NCBI RefSeq assembly: GCF_000189635.1
Contig: NW_002476031.1
Location: 22,668-86,667 of the forward strand
Length of the DNA: 64,000 nucleotides
Direction of reading: 5' to 3'
Origin: Tetrahymena thermophila SB210
Taxonomy: Eukaryota > Ciliophora > Oligohymenophorea > Hymenostomatida > Tetrahymenidae
This document shows positions 55,107-64,000 of the stretch, in pieces. Made by a program: the position numbers and the translations under genes. Position 1 is the stretch's first letter. Each line of letters opens with the position of its first letter. The notes under the pieces were generated by a model. That model searched no databases, had not been told where the DNA came from, and was given only the letters and a program-made list of their open reading frames with translations.

Positions 55107-56019
55107 ATGAGATCTGCATTTATTATCTTAGCACTTTTGGCTGCTTCTGCCTTCTGCACCCAAAACGTTCCCATTCCCAACACCTATGATGGTTTTGTTA
55201 TTGGTGATCCTAATGCTCCAGTTACCGTAGAAGCTTTCTACGATTTACTTTGCCCTGCCTCCGAAGCTGCCAATGAATAAATTAATTTACTCTTCACTAA
55301 TGCTACTTTTGCTTAATACTTACCCAAGATTAAATTCATTTACCACATTTTCCCTCTTCCTTATCATGACTATGCTTTCAGGTAAAATTCAATTATTTAC
55401 AAATAAATTACTTTGATGAAAAAACAGATTTTTTTGAAATATCTTAAAAATGTTTTTTTATTTAATAAGTATTTTTAAAAGCTTTTGCGTAATCTTCATT
55501 TAATTTGCCAAAAAAAAAAAAAAATTGAATTATTAAAGAAATTTATTACAGATTAAAGAAGTTTATTTAATTAAAATTAAAAGTTTTGCCTAGTTATACA
55601 GACATGTCTTCGATAACCATGATGCTAAAACTACTTTCGATTTCATCAACTGGTCATTCGATATCTAAGAATAATACTGGAACGGTCCTGTTACTAACTA
55701 TACTAGAAATGCTGTTTTCAACAAACTTGCTCACTAATTACACGACTTTGTCCCTAAAATTTCTATTAATGAAACTCTTGCAGCTCTTACCAACAGAACT
55801 TATGACCTCGAAGCTCGTTATTCATGGAAATATGGTGTCTCTAGAGAAGTTGCTGGTACTCCTTACTTCTTCTTGAACGGTGTTTAACTCGATGGTGCTG
55901 AAAGTTTCAGCAGTTCCACTTGGGCTGAAACCTTGTTACCTTACATATAAGCTGACTCCAACGGTAAACCCAAATCCGTCAACTAATTCAAGGATTTCTT
56001 CAACTCTACCTAATATTGA
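55107..56019 (+). CDS. Secreted DsbA-like thioredoxin-fold protein (CPAS active-site position)
   Basis: Two exons, 55107-55381 and 55602-56019, joined at a GT-AG intron of 220 bp; 230 aa ending NSTQY-TGA. Residues 1-17 (MRSAFIILALLAASAFC) form a signal peptide. The mature protein starts with the DsbA/Thioredoxin_4 pattern: IGDPNAPVTVEAFYDLLCP, then a helical insert and, near residues 176-184, GTPYFFLNG with the cis-Pro loop. In thiol oxidoreductases the first motif is CxxC; here it is C49-P-A-S, without the second Cys, so disulfide transfer by the usual two-Cys route is unlikely. It could be an isomerase- or glutathione-type monothiol enzyme, or a binding protein. Several N-x-T/S sites (NAT, NYT, NET, NRT, NST) fit secretion. 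Codons favour C-ending forms more than the neighbours, suggesting strong expression. Confidence 0.85.
55382..55601 (+). other. Intron of the DsbA-like gene
   Basis: Starts GTAAAATTC and ends TATACAG. AT-rich, with a run of 13 A near 55510. Splicing joins AG to ACATGTC to give Arg-His-Val-Phe in frame. Confidence 0.85.
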
Positions 56020-56973
56020 ACAAATTTAAATGTATTAAATAAAAAATATTTTATTGAAAATAAATAGTAAAAAATTTATATATTAGTAAACTACTTCACG
56101 TATCATCAATTAAATAAATGCTAATAAAATTTTTAAATTAAAATCTTCGATTAATAAAATGTATTTTTTTTTAATTAGTAATATTTTTAATTAATTTATT
56201 CGATATAAATTAAATATAAATTTTATTTTTTAACAATTAGAGATAGTATTTATTTTATAATAAAATATTCAATCAGCTACCCAACTTTCAATTTGTTACG
56301 TTTATTTTAACAAAATAATAAATAATTAATTAATCAATCAATTAATCAGTAAGTTTATAAATAATTTTTTCTTCTATCTGTTATTTAAAATATGTCATTA
56401 AAAATAAATTTTGTGTGTTTATAAGCAAAATATTTTAATTTTATTCTAAAAATAAAGCAAAAATAAATTAACTTATTAAATTTATTTAATTTTGTTTAAT
56501 TTATATTTTTACAGACATTTTTAATTTAATTTCACTCACCTTAATTTCCTTGGATTTTCATAAATAATTCTCAAAATATATATTTCACATTTTATGAAAA
56601 TTTTCATTATTTATCCTAAAAATTATGGTGAGGTTTTTTTTTAATCTATGAGGTGTTAGGGTAATATTAAATATGCTTTATCAAAAACTTAAATACTCAC
56701 ACTAGCATATGATTTATTAATTAAATATTTTGCTAATTTTTTATTTGAATAATTTTATTTTAATCTTATTGAAAAATAGTTTTTATATAATAATAAATTG
56801 TAATAAGTGTAATGAAGAAGAAGTTATTTTTTAATAATAATTATATTAAGTAGAGTTATTATATAGAATTTGTTTTTAAAATAATTTTTATATTTTACTT
56901 TTTTATATAATTCTATATTATAAATTTTAAATAATAATTATTATTTATAGTAGTCAAATTTTTATATTTTTCA
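56020..56973. other. Intergenic between convergent genes
   Basis: AT-rich 3' flanks of the DsbA-like gene (+) and MetRS (-). No coding frame or RNA gene recognised. Confidence 0.6.
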
Positions 56974-59900
56974 TCACAATTTCTTTCCACCGCTGAATTA
57001 TAACTTGAAGTTTTCAATTTCATCATCTTCCACTATTTTTTTAATTAATGTTTTTTAATAATTTCTTATTACTTTTACAAAATTTATTTACATTTTCTGA
57101 AAATAGGAATGGGTTCATTTAAGATTTATCCACCAGGAACAAGAGAAAGGAGACCAGAGATAGCATCAGGTTGAGAACTGATAAATTCAAGGATCTTTTC
57201 ATCTTTAGCGGTTCTGGCTTCGTAACCCAACATGAAATTAATTTTAGCACTGAGAGTAGGCATGAAAGGTTCGAATAAGGCAGAGAGGAATCTAATGATG
57301 TTGACCAAAACGAACAATGAGACAATGTGTCTACCAGTTTCTTGGTTGGCCTTGTTCCAAGGTTCATTCTTTTGCATATAATTATTACCTTCAGAAGAAA
57401 TTTACATAACAACCTTAAGAGCACTCTTGAGTTCTACCTTTTCCATATGAGAAAGATATTGTTGGAACAAATTCCAAATAGAAGCTAACCAGTTCTTATC
57501 TTCTTCGTTCAATAGACTGAAATCTAAAGTAGGTACTTTCTGTTCATAAAAAATGCAAGTTTAGAATGATAATTAATAAAATTTAAACACTAATTTACCT
57601 TTTCTAACTTAGAGTAGAGGAATTTCAAAATACGTTGAACAAGGTTACCAACGTTAGGAAGAAGTTCGTTGTTATTCTTAGCAGCAAAGTCACTCCATTA
57701 GAAATTAGTATCGTTTTATTCAGGTCTGTTAATCAAAAGGTAATATCTCCAAACTTCAACGGGAATGCCAGTCTTTTAGGCGTCATCACCAAATACACCA
57801 ACGCATTTACTCTTAGAGAATTTACCAGATTCGTATTAAAGATATTCACAAGATGACATAGAGTTGAGTAGTGTCCAGTTTTCACGAGTTCCCAAGAGAG
57901 TACCAGGGAAGATGACACAGTGGAAAGGAATATTGTCCTTACCGATGAATTGATAAAGTTTAACATTTTCAGGGTTTTTCCACCATTTTTCCCAGTCTTC
58001 AACCAAATTAGCAGTAATGGAAGGATAACCAATAGGAGCATCGAACCATACGTACATAACCTTGTTTTCCCAACCAGCAAGAGGAATAGGAGTACCCCAT
58101 TTTAAATCTCTAGTAATGCATCTATATTTTAAACCATTCTTAATCCAAGCCTTGGATGTTTTATATGCGTTATCACTCCAATCTCCTTCCTTTGATCTCC
58201 TAAAATTTATTTTATTAAAAATTACTTTAAAATATTGTTGAAATAATTTAGTGTTGTGTTTACTTTTCAATGAATTCGTCGATTTCTTTTTCAAGTTGAG
58301 GTAAATCGAGGAAGCAGTGCTTAGTTTCTTTAATAACAGAAGGATTCTTGCAAATTGTACATTTAGGATTGATGAGTTCGGCAGGATTAACGAGTTTACC
58401 ACACTTATCACATTAATCACCGTGGCAATCATCGTGTTAGCAGAAGGGGCAAGTACCGTTAACGTATCTGTCTGCTAAGAATTTATCACAAGCAGCACAG
58501 AAACTTTGGTGCATGATGTCTTCCTTGATGTAACCATTCTTATGAAGAGTTAAGAAAATATCTTGAGAAATCTTGGTGTGCTTTTCAGTAGTGGTTCTTC
58601 CGAAAATATCAAAATCGATATCAAACCAATCATAGACATCCTTTTAAATCTTATAGTACTTAGTACAAATTTCAGCAGGAGTAGTCTTTTCTTGAAGAGC
58701 CTTCATTTCAGTGGCAGTACCGTATTCATCAGTACCACAAATGTAAATTGTATTATAACCTCTAGATCTGCAATATCTAGCAAAAACATCACCACTCAAG
58801 ACACATCCAATCAATGTACCCAAGTGAGGAGCGTTATTGACGTAAGGAAGAGCAGAGGTGATCAAAATGTTTCTTTAACCATCTACTGGTAAAACGGGTT
58901 CACCCTTATTGCTTCTAACGAATCTAATATTGTTAATTTTTTCCTTATAAGCAGGATCGATAGTATCAACTTTAGCAGGAGCCTTTTATTTATATATTAA
59001 GTAAGTTGGTAAATTAATTATTAGTAATATATTAAACTTATATGTTGAATTAAGGTATTTTAATATTTTGCTAATTTTAATTCTATATTTTAAGAAAGAT
59101 TGTTTACCTTTTTAGGAGCTTCAGTAGCAGCAGGTTTTTCAGCCTTTTCTTTTTTGGCTTCCTTTTTCTCAGCCTTTTCAGCCTTCTTAGGGTTTTCAGC
59201 TTTTTCTGTTTTTTCAGCCTTTTTAGGATTTTCAGTTTTTTCAGCCTTTTCTGGTTTTTCAGGTTTGCCTTCTGGTTTTTTTCCAGCAGCTTTCTTTTCC
59301 TTAACAACAGGTTAAGCAACGAAAGTTTCAGCTTTGCTAACAGCATCTTCTAAGGTTGATTAAGCAGCAACAAACCAATCGTGGAGATGGGTAAAACGCT
59401 TAATGCTGAAAGGAAGATCCTTAACAAAGGCTCTGACACGAGTGTAAGCAATAACATCAATTTCACCAAGTTCTTCCTAAAAATATTAAAATAATTTTAT
59501 ATTAATCTAAGCTATTTGATAGAAATTTTCATTTTTAATTAATTTAGAAATGATATTTTCTCCTTGTGAAAAAAGTAAAAAATAGATAAATAATTTACTC
59601 CGCTTAAGAATTATCTGGTAGAAAGTATTTTATTCAAATTTTCTAAGGCATTTTCTTCTACTTATCTTTTACCACTCTAATAAGTTTAATATAAAATAGT
59701 TGAATAAAATATTTAATTATTTAGTGGAAAGTAAGTAATAAATACCTTCAATTAGTTGCAAACAAAGTAGAAATCACCAAATAAAGGACTATCAATCTTT
59801 AACTAGAGGAGATAAGAGAAAATAGCAGTCCATCCGCTAATTGCTTATTAATTTTAGACAGCAAGAGTGTCATTTGCTACAGCTTTATTAAATTATAGAA

Positions 59901-60084
59901 AAAAAATTATTTATTGTTTATTATATTAAATGTTTGATTCTTCAAATGAATGAAAAACGAATTATTATATTTTGTTCTTACATTCATCCCTTGAGAATGT
60001 AATCTTTTTTTCCTCATGGAAAAGGTTGGCTGAAGCAACAAGTGCTTAACCCTTGGTTGTGAATTTTCTAAGTTTAACTTCCAT
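56974..60084 (-). CDS. Methionyl-tRNA synthetase, cytosolic
   Basis: Charges tRNA-Met with methionine using ATP. Seven exons join in frame to 811 aa: 59982-60084, 59746-59882, 59477-59476-adjacent exon 59108-59476, 58264-58982, 57599-58199, 57092-57539 and 56974-57032. Residues 1-135 look like the GST-like N-terminal domain used by eukaryotic MetRS to join multisynthetase or Arc1p-type complexes. Residues about 136-203 are a Lys/Glu/Ala/Pro linker with repeated KAEK units. The class I core follows: [13 protein letters not shown] (HIGH-type HLGT at 256-259), a Cys-rich zinc-binding insertion (CAACDKF, CPFC, CDKCGK, CTICKN), the [10 protein letters not shown] substrate motif, and KFSKS at 569-573 in place of KMSKS. 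The helical anticodon domain contains NEPWN and the C-terminus is [17 protein letters not shown]. No C-terminal EMAP/tRNA-binding domain is present. The last exon is only 59 nt, found by its splice acceptor and stop TGA. Confidence 0.96.
59140..59320 (-). repeat. KAEK/KPEK codon repeat in the MetRS linker
   Basis: Imperfect repeats of codons for Lys-Ala-Glu-Lys and Lys-Pro-Glu-Lys within exon 3, residues about 140-200 of MetRS. It links the GST-like domain to the catalytic core; a basic/charged linker of this type can add nonspecific tRNA binding. Confidence 0.75.
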
Positions 60085-61613
60085 TTTTCAAAATATTTTG
60101 AATCTAGCTTTATTTCTTTTTTCCTTCTTTTTAGAAAAGTAGTATTTTCAAATTTAGATGAAATTTATTTATTAATTTTTTTTCTAAAGAATTTATTTTA
60201 AATTTTTTAATTAATCGCTTTTATAGTAAAAATCTTTTTCTCTGGTTTTTCTTTTTATTTTTATTTATAAATCTTTGGCGTATTTTATATGTATCTTTAA
60301 GATTTCCTGTTCTGATAATAATACAAAGCAGAATTTATCGTAAGCTCTGCATATAAATATTTTTTTTAACGAAGAACCTAATATGTCTATGATACATAAA
60401 TAGAAATAATTATAAATCAATTTGTCTATATATGCAGCATAACTTTATATTTAAAAGAAAATATATTCATTTATCTATTTCTTGTTTCTTGGGAGTTATT
60501 AATCTAGTAATCAGAAGTTTATTTCTACATAGAACATAGTAATAAAATAAGTAATCTCTCACTAAGCAAAGAGCAAAAGAGTAATAAGTTCACCCATGAC
60601 CTCATAAATGGATAATATTATTCTTGTCACACTTCAATATCATTTTAATTTATTCTTTTATTAAATATATGTTCTAGTATATTTCATCTAAATTCAATAG
60701 AAAATTTCCAGAACAATTTATAATAATACGTTTATAATGAATTAATTCATCAAAAGCCCAATGATGCCTTTTATAATCAACTTTTTAAAAATTTTAATAA
60801 CTAGCTGATCTACTATTTACAATCTGACGAAATAAATATTTTTTTCAAACATAGTTTATTATTAAGTAAATATATTTTTTTACTTAATTTTAAGTTGAAG
60901 ACTTTGTTAAACTTTTTAAAGAGCATAGAAGTGAATAAATGTTCTGTTTTTATTTTGCATAGGAATTAAAATATTACCTCTTTAAAATTAATTTAAATTG
61001 GCTTCTTTTATAAAAAATGTTAGAATTTTTAAGAGATATGTTAAGAAATAGTTTGAAAAATTTTTATTCTTAACTTTGAAGAAAATGAGTGGTGATAAAA
61101 TATTAATAGAAACTTTTAATTAAACAAAAAAAGTAGTATAAATTGAGCAAGTTAGGTATTTTCAAAAATCATCAAGTATTACCATCAATTATAAAGAATA
61201 TATTATGAGCAACATGAATAAATTAATTCCATAATTAAAGATTTTGCAGATATTTTAAAAAATAAAAATAAAAATTTCTTTGATTATTTATTATAAGAGA
61301 CATTTTAAGAAGCATAATCAAACATTTTTATTTTAAACTTGAAGAAAATGAGTGGTGATAAAATTTTAATAAAAGCTTTTAATTTATTAAAATAATGATG
61401 TGTATTAAACTCATTACGATAAAAGGAATTTTCAAAAATCATCAATTTATGATCATAAAATACTATGAATATATTATGGAGAATATTCTAATTAATAAAA
61501 ATAAATATTTCAAGTATTATTTTTACATAAATTTTTATTAGTTATTACTCTTGTTTACCATAAAAGAGAATTTACAATCGGGGCTTTTTTAGATCAGTAG
61601 GCAGAAAAAACCT
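60085..61613. other. Intergenic upstream of MetRS
   Basis: AT-rich DNA with no gene recognised on either strand. It includes the MetRS promoter and, near its far end, the ~263-bp direct duplication listed next. A short 5-bp stem (GCAGA/TCTGC, about 60330-60353) was noted but is too weak to call. Confidence 0.55.
61066..61450. repeat. Diverged direct repeat, period ~263 bp
   Basis: GAAAATGAGTGGTGATAAAA occurs at 61081 and again at 61344. Both copies are followed about 80 bp later by TTTTCAAAAATCATCAA. The middle has diverged by small indels. Noncoding. Confidence 0.7.
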
Positions 61614-61615
61614 CT

Positions 61616-64000
61616 ACTACACTGTTATTCAGCTTTTTATGTAGGTAATTCGCTTTTTGTAATTGTTCAAATAACATTTTGATTTTTTTGATATTTAATT
61701 TAATTGGAGAAATTAATAATATTTAAGAAAAACCCATAAAAAATTAAAGATACTAAATTTATTTATTTATAATATTTGATGATTGAATAAATATTAGCAC
61801 CTGAGAATAGACATTTGTATGTTGAATGGTTTAAGGCTATTATTTTGGGCTTATTAATGAATCGCTCTCAGGGAGCTAATTTTTTTAAAAGTAATCATTA
61901 GAAGAAAAATAAAATGTTGAGAATGAAAGCAATTCACAATTTTTATACAAAAATTAGTGAGTCATGAATTAGTTTAATTTAATTTGTATTTGATCCAAAT
62001 CATATTTATTGTTTAGGTGATATTCAGATTTCCTTGCAAAAGTTTTACTTTAAGCAAATTATATGGAAATAATACTTTTTAAAAAGGAAAAAAGTAAGTT
62101 AAATAAATGGTTGGTAAAAAAAAGTTACAAAAAATAAAAAATAAATTTCTTATTTAAACATTTTGGAGCTGTTTCAAAATTAAATACACTGTTATTCAGC
62201 TTTTTATGTAGGTAATTCGCTTTTTGTAATTGTTCAAATAACATTTTGATTTTTTTGATATTTAATTTAATTGGAGAAATTAATAATATTTAAGAAAAAC
62301 CCATAAAAAATTAAAGATACTAAATTTATTTATTTATAATATTTGATATTTGAATAATATTAGCACCTGAGAATAGACATTTGTATGTTGAATGGTTTAA
62401 GGCTATTATTTTGGGCTTATTAATGAATCGCTCTCAGGGAGCTAATTTTTTTAAAAGTAATCATTAGAAGAAAAATAAAATGTTGAGAATGAAAGCAATT
62501 CATAATTTTTATACAAAAATTAGTGAGTCATGAATTAGTTTAATTTAATTTGTATTTGATCCAAATCATATTTATTGTTTAGGTGATATTCAGATTTCCT
62601 TGCAAAAGTTTTACTTTAAGCAAATTATATGGAAATAATACTTTTTAAAAAGGAAAAAAGTAAGTTAAATAAATGGTTGGTAAAAAAAAGTTACAAAAAA
62701 TAAAAAATAAATTTCTTATTTAAACATTTTGGAGCTGTTTCAAAATTAAATACACTGTTATTCAGCTTTTTATGTAGGTAATTCGCTTTTTGTAATTGTT
62801 CAAATAACATTTTGATTTTTTTGATATTTAATTTAATTGGAGAAATTAATAATATTTAAGAAAAACCCATAAAAAATTAAAGATACTAAATTTATTTATT
62901 TATAATATTTGATATTTGAATAATATTAGCACCTGAGAATAGACATTTGTATGTTGAATGGTTTAAGGCTATTATTTTGGGCTTATTAATGAATCGCTCT
63001 CAGGGAGCTAATTTTTTTTAAAGTAATCATTAGAAGAAAAATAAAATGTAGAGAATGTAAACTATTCACAATTTTTAAAAAAAAAATTTAGTGAATCATG
63101 AATTAGTTTAATTTAATTTGTATTTGATCCAAATCATATTTATTGTTTAGGTGATATTTAGATTTCCTTACAAAAGTTTTACTTTAAGCAAATTATATGG
63201 AAATAATACTTTTTAAAAAGGAAAAAAGTAAGTTAAATAAATGGTTGGTAAAAAAAAGTTACAAAAAATAAAAAATAAATTTCTTATTTAAACATTTTGG
63301 AGCTGTTTCAAAATTAACTACACTGTTATTCAGCTTTTTGTGTAGGTAATTCGCTTTTTGTAATTGTTCAAATAACATTTTGATTTTTTTGATATTTAAT
63401 TTAATTGGAGAAATTAATAATATTTAAGAAAAACCCATAAAAAATTAAAGATACTAAATTTATTTATTTATAATATTTGATGATTGAATAAATATTAGCA
63501 CCTGAGAATAGACATTTGTATGTTGAATGGTTTAAGGCTATTATTTTGGGCTTATTAATGAATCGCTCTCAGGGAGCTAATTTTTTTAAAAGTAATCATT
63601 AGAAGAAAAATAAAATGTTGAGAATGAAAGCAATTCATAATTTTTATACAAAAATTAGTGAGTCATGAATTAGTTTAATTTAATTTGTATTTGATCCAAA
63701 TCATATTTATTGTTTAGGTGATATTCAGATTTCCTTGCAAAAGTTTTACTTTAAGCAAATTATATGGAAATAATACTTTTTAAAAAGGAAAAAAGTAAGT
63801 TAAATAAATGGTTGGTAAAAAAAAGTTACAAAAAATAAAAAATAAATTTCTTATTTAAACATTTTGGAGCTGTCTCAAAATTAACTACACTGTTATTCAG
63901 CTTTTTGTGTAGGTAATTCGCTTTTTGTAATTGTTCAAATAACATTTTGATTTTTTTGATATTTAATTTAATTGGAGAAATTAATAATATTTAAGAAAAA
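61616..64000. repeat. ~567-bp noncoding tandem array, four full units plus a partial
   Basis: ACTGTTATTCAGCTTTTT starts a unit at 61621, 62188, 62754, 63322 and 63889, spacings 567, 566, 568 and 567. Copies are nearly identical; the third (62754) has the most changes and the last runs off the window. Each unit contains GAATCGCTCTCAGGGAGC and ends near TTTTGGAGCTGTTTCAAAATTAA. No frame longer than about 20 codons is kept. The true array size is unknown. Confidence 0.93.

Noticed and set aside
57126..59346. Separate short standard-code ORFs on both strands around 57-59 kb
   Set aside because: Those on the minus strand in the correct frame are pieces of MetRS exons; the rest overlap it in other frames and have biased, low-complexity composition.
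60325..60365. Possible small structured RNA near a GCAGA/TCTGC stem
   Set aside because: Only a 5-bp stem, no tRNA, snRNA or 5S consensus boxes; chance pairing is likely.
61616..64000. CRISPR-like array
   Set aside because: The repeat unit is ~567 bp with no distinct spacers, and the genome is eukaryotic.
1..64000. Telomere or chromosome-breakage sequence
   Set aside because: No GGGGTT/CCCCAA tract and no match to the Tetrahymena 15-bp breakage sequence was seen by eye on either strand.

Overview
The window looks like macronuclear DNA of a ciliate, most likely Tetrahymena or a close relative. It is very AT-rich. Long reading frames appear only when TAA and TAG are read as glutamine and TGA is the sole stop. 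Introns are GT-AG, about 50-270 bp and AT-rich; this length argues against Paramecium, whose introns are tiny. Standard-code ORFs inside the genes are mostly fragments or shadows. No telomeric GGGGTT array, rRNA or convincing tRNA was seen.

Layout. (1) 1-7498 (-): 5' part of a very large secreted, Gln/Asn/Ser/Thr-rich protein of unknown function, running off the left edge. (2) 9796-10956 (+): an intronless TLDc-domain protein with a coiled coil. (3) 11841-51391 (-): four head-to-tail paralogous genes (called A-D here) filling about 40 kb. Each encodes a signal peptide, an unrecognised N-terminal region, a long run of cysteine-rich modules (mostly one module per exon) and a C-terminal region with about seven hydrophobic helices. 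A, B and C are close relatives and share flanking DNA; D is older. They differ mainly in module-exon number (about 9, 17, 11 and 19), and traces of two-exon duplications and one in-frame module deletion are visible. (4) 52511-54346 (-): a tubulin-tyrosine-ligase-like (TTLL, ATP-grasp) protein with an unexpected N-terminal signal sequence. (5) 55107-56019 (+): a small secreted DsbA-like thioredoxin-fold protein with CPAS in place of CxxC. (6) 56974-60084 (-): cytosolic methionyl-tRNA synthetase, 811 aa in seven exons, with a GST-like N-terminus and a Lys/Glu/Ala linker. (7) 61.6-64.0 kb: a noncoding tandem array of a ~567-bp unit running off the right edge.

A 133-bp TA-flanked inverted-repeat element (MITE-like) lies between genes C and D; the paralogous region between B and C keeps a near-empty site. 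The clearest unusual system is the A-D cluster: phase-2 symmetric module exons are multiplied and lost without breaking frame, giving ectodomains of different length on a conserved multi-pass membrane base. This resembles in outline the Cys-rich multi-TM mating-type proteins of Tetrahymena, but the head-to-tail arrangement differs and identity is not claimed. The other genes (MetRS, TTLL, TLDc, DsbA-like) look like ordinary, functionally unrelated neighbours.
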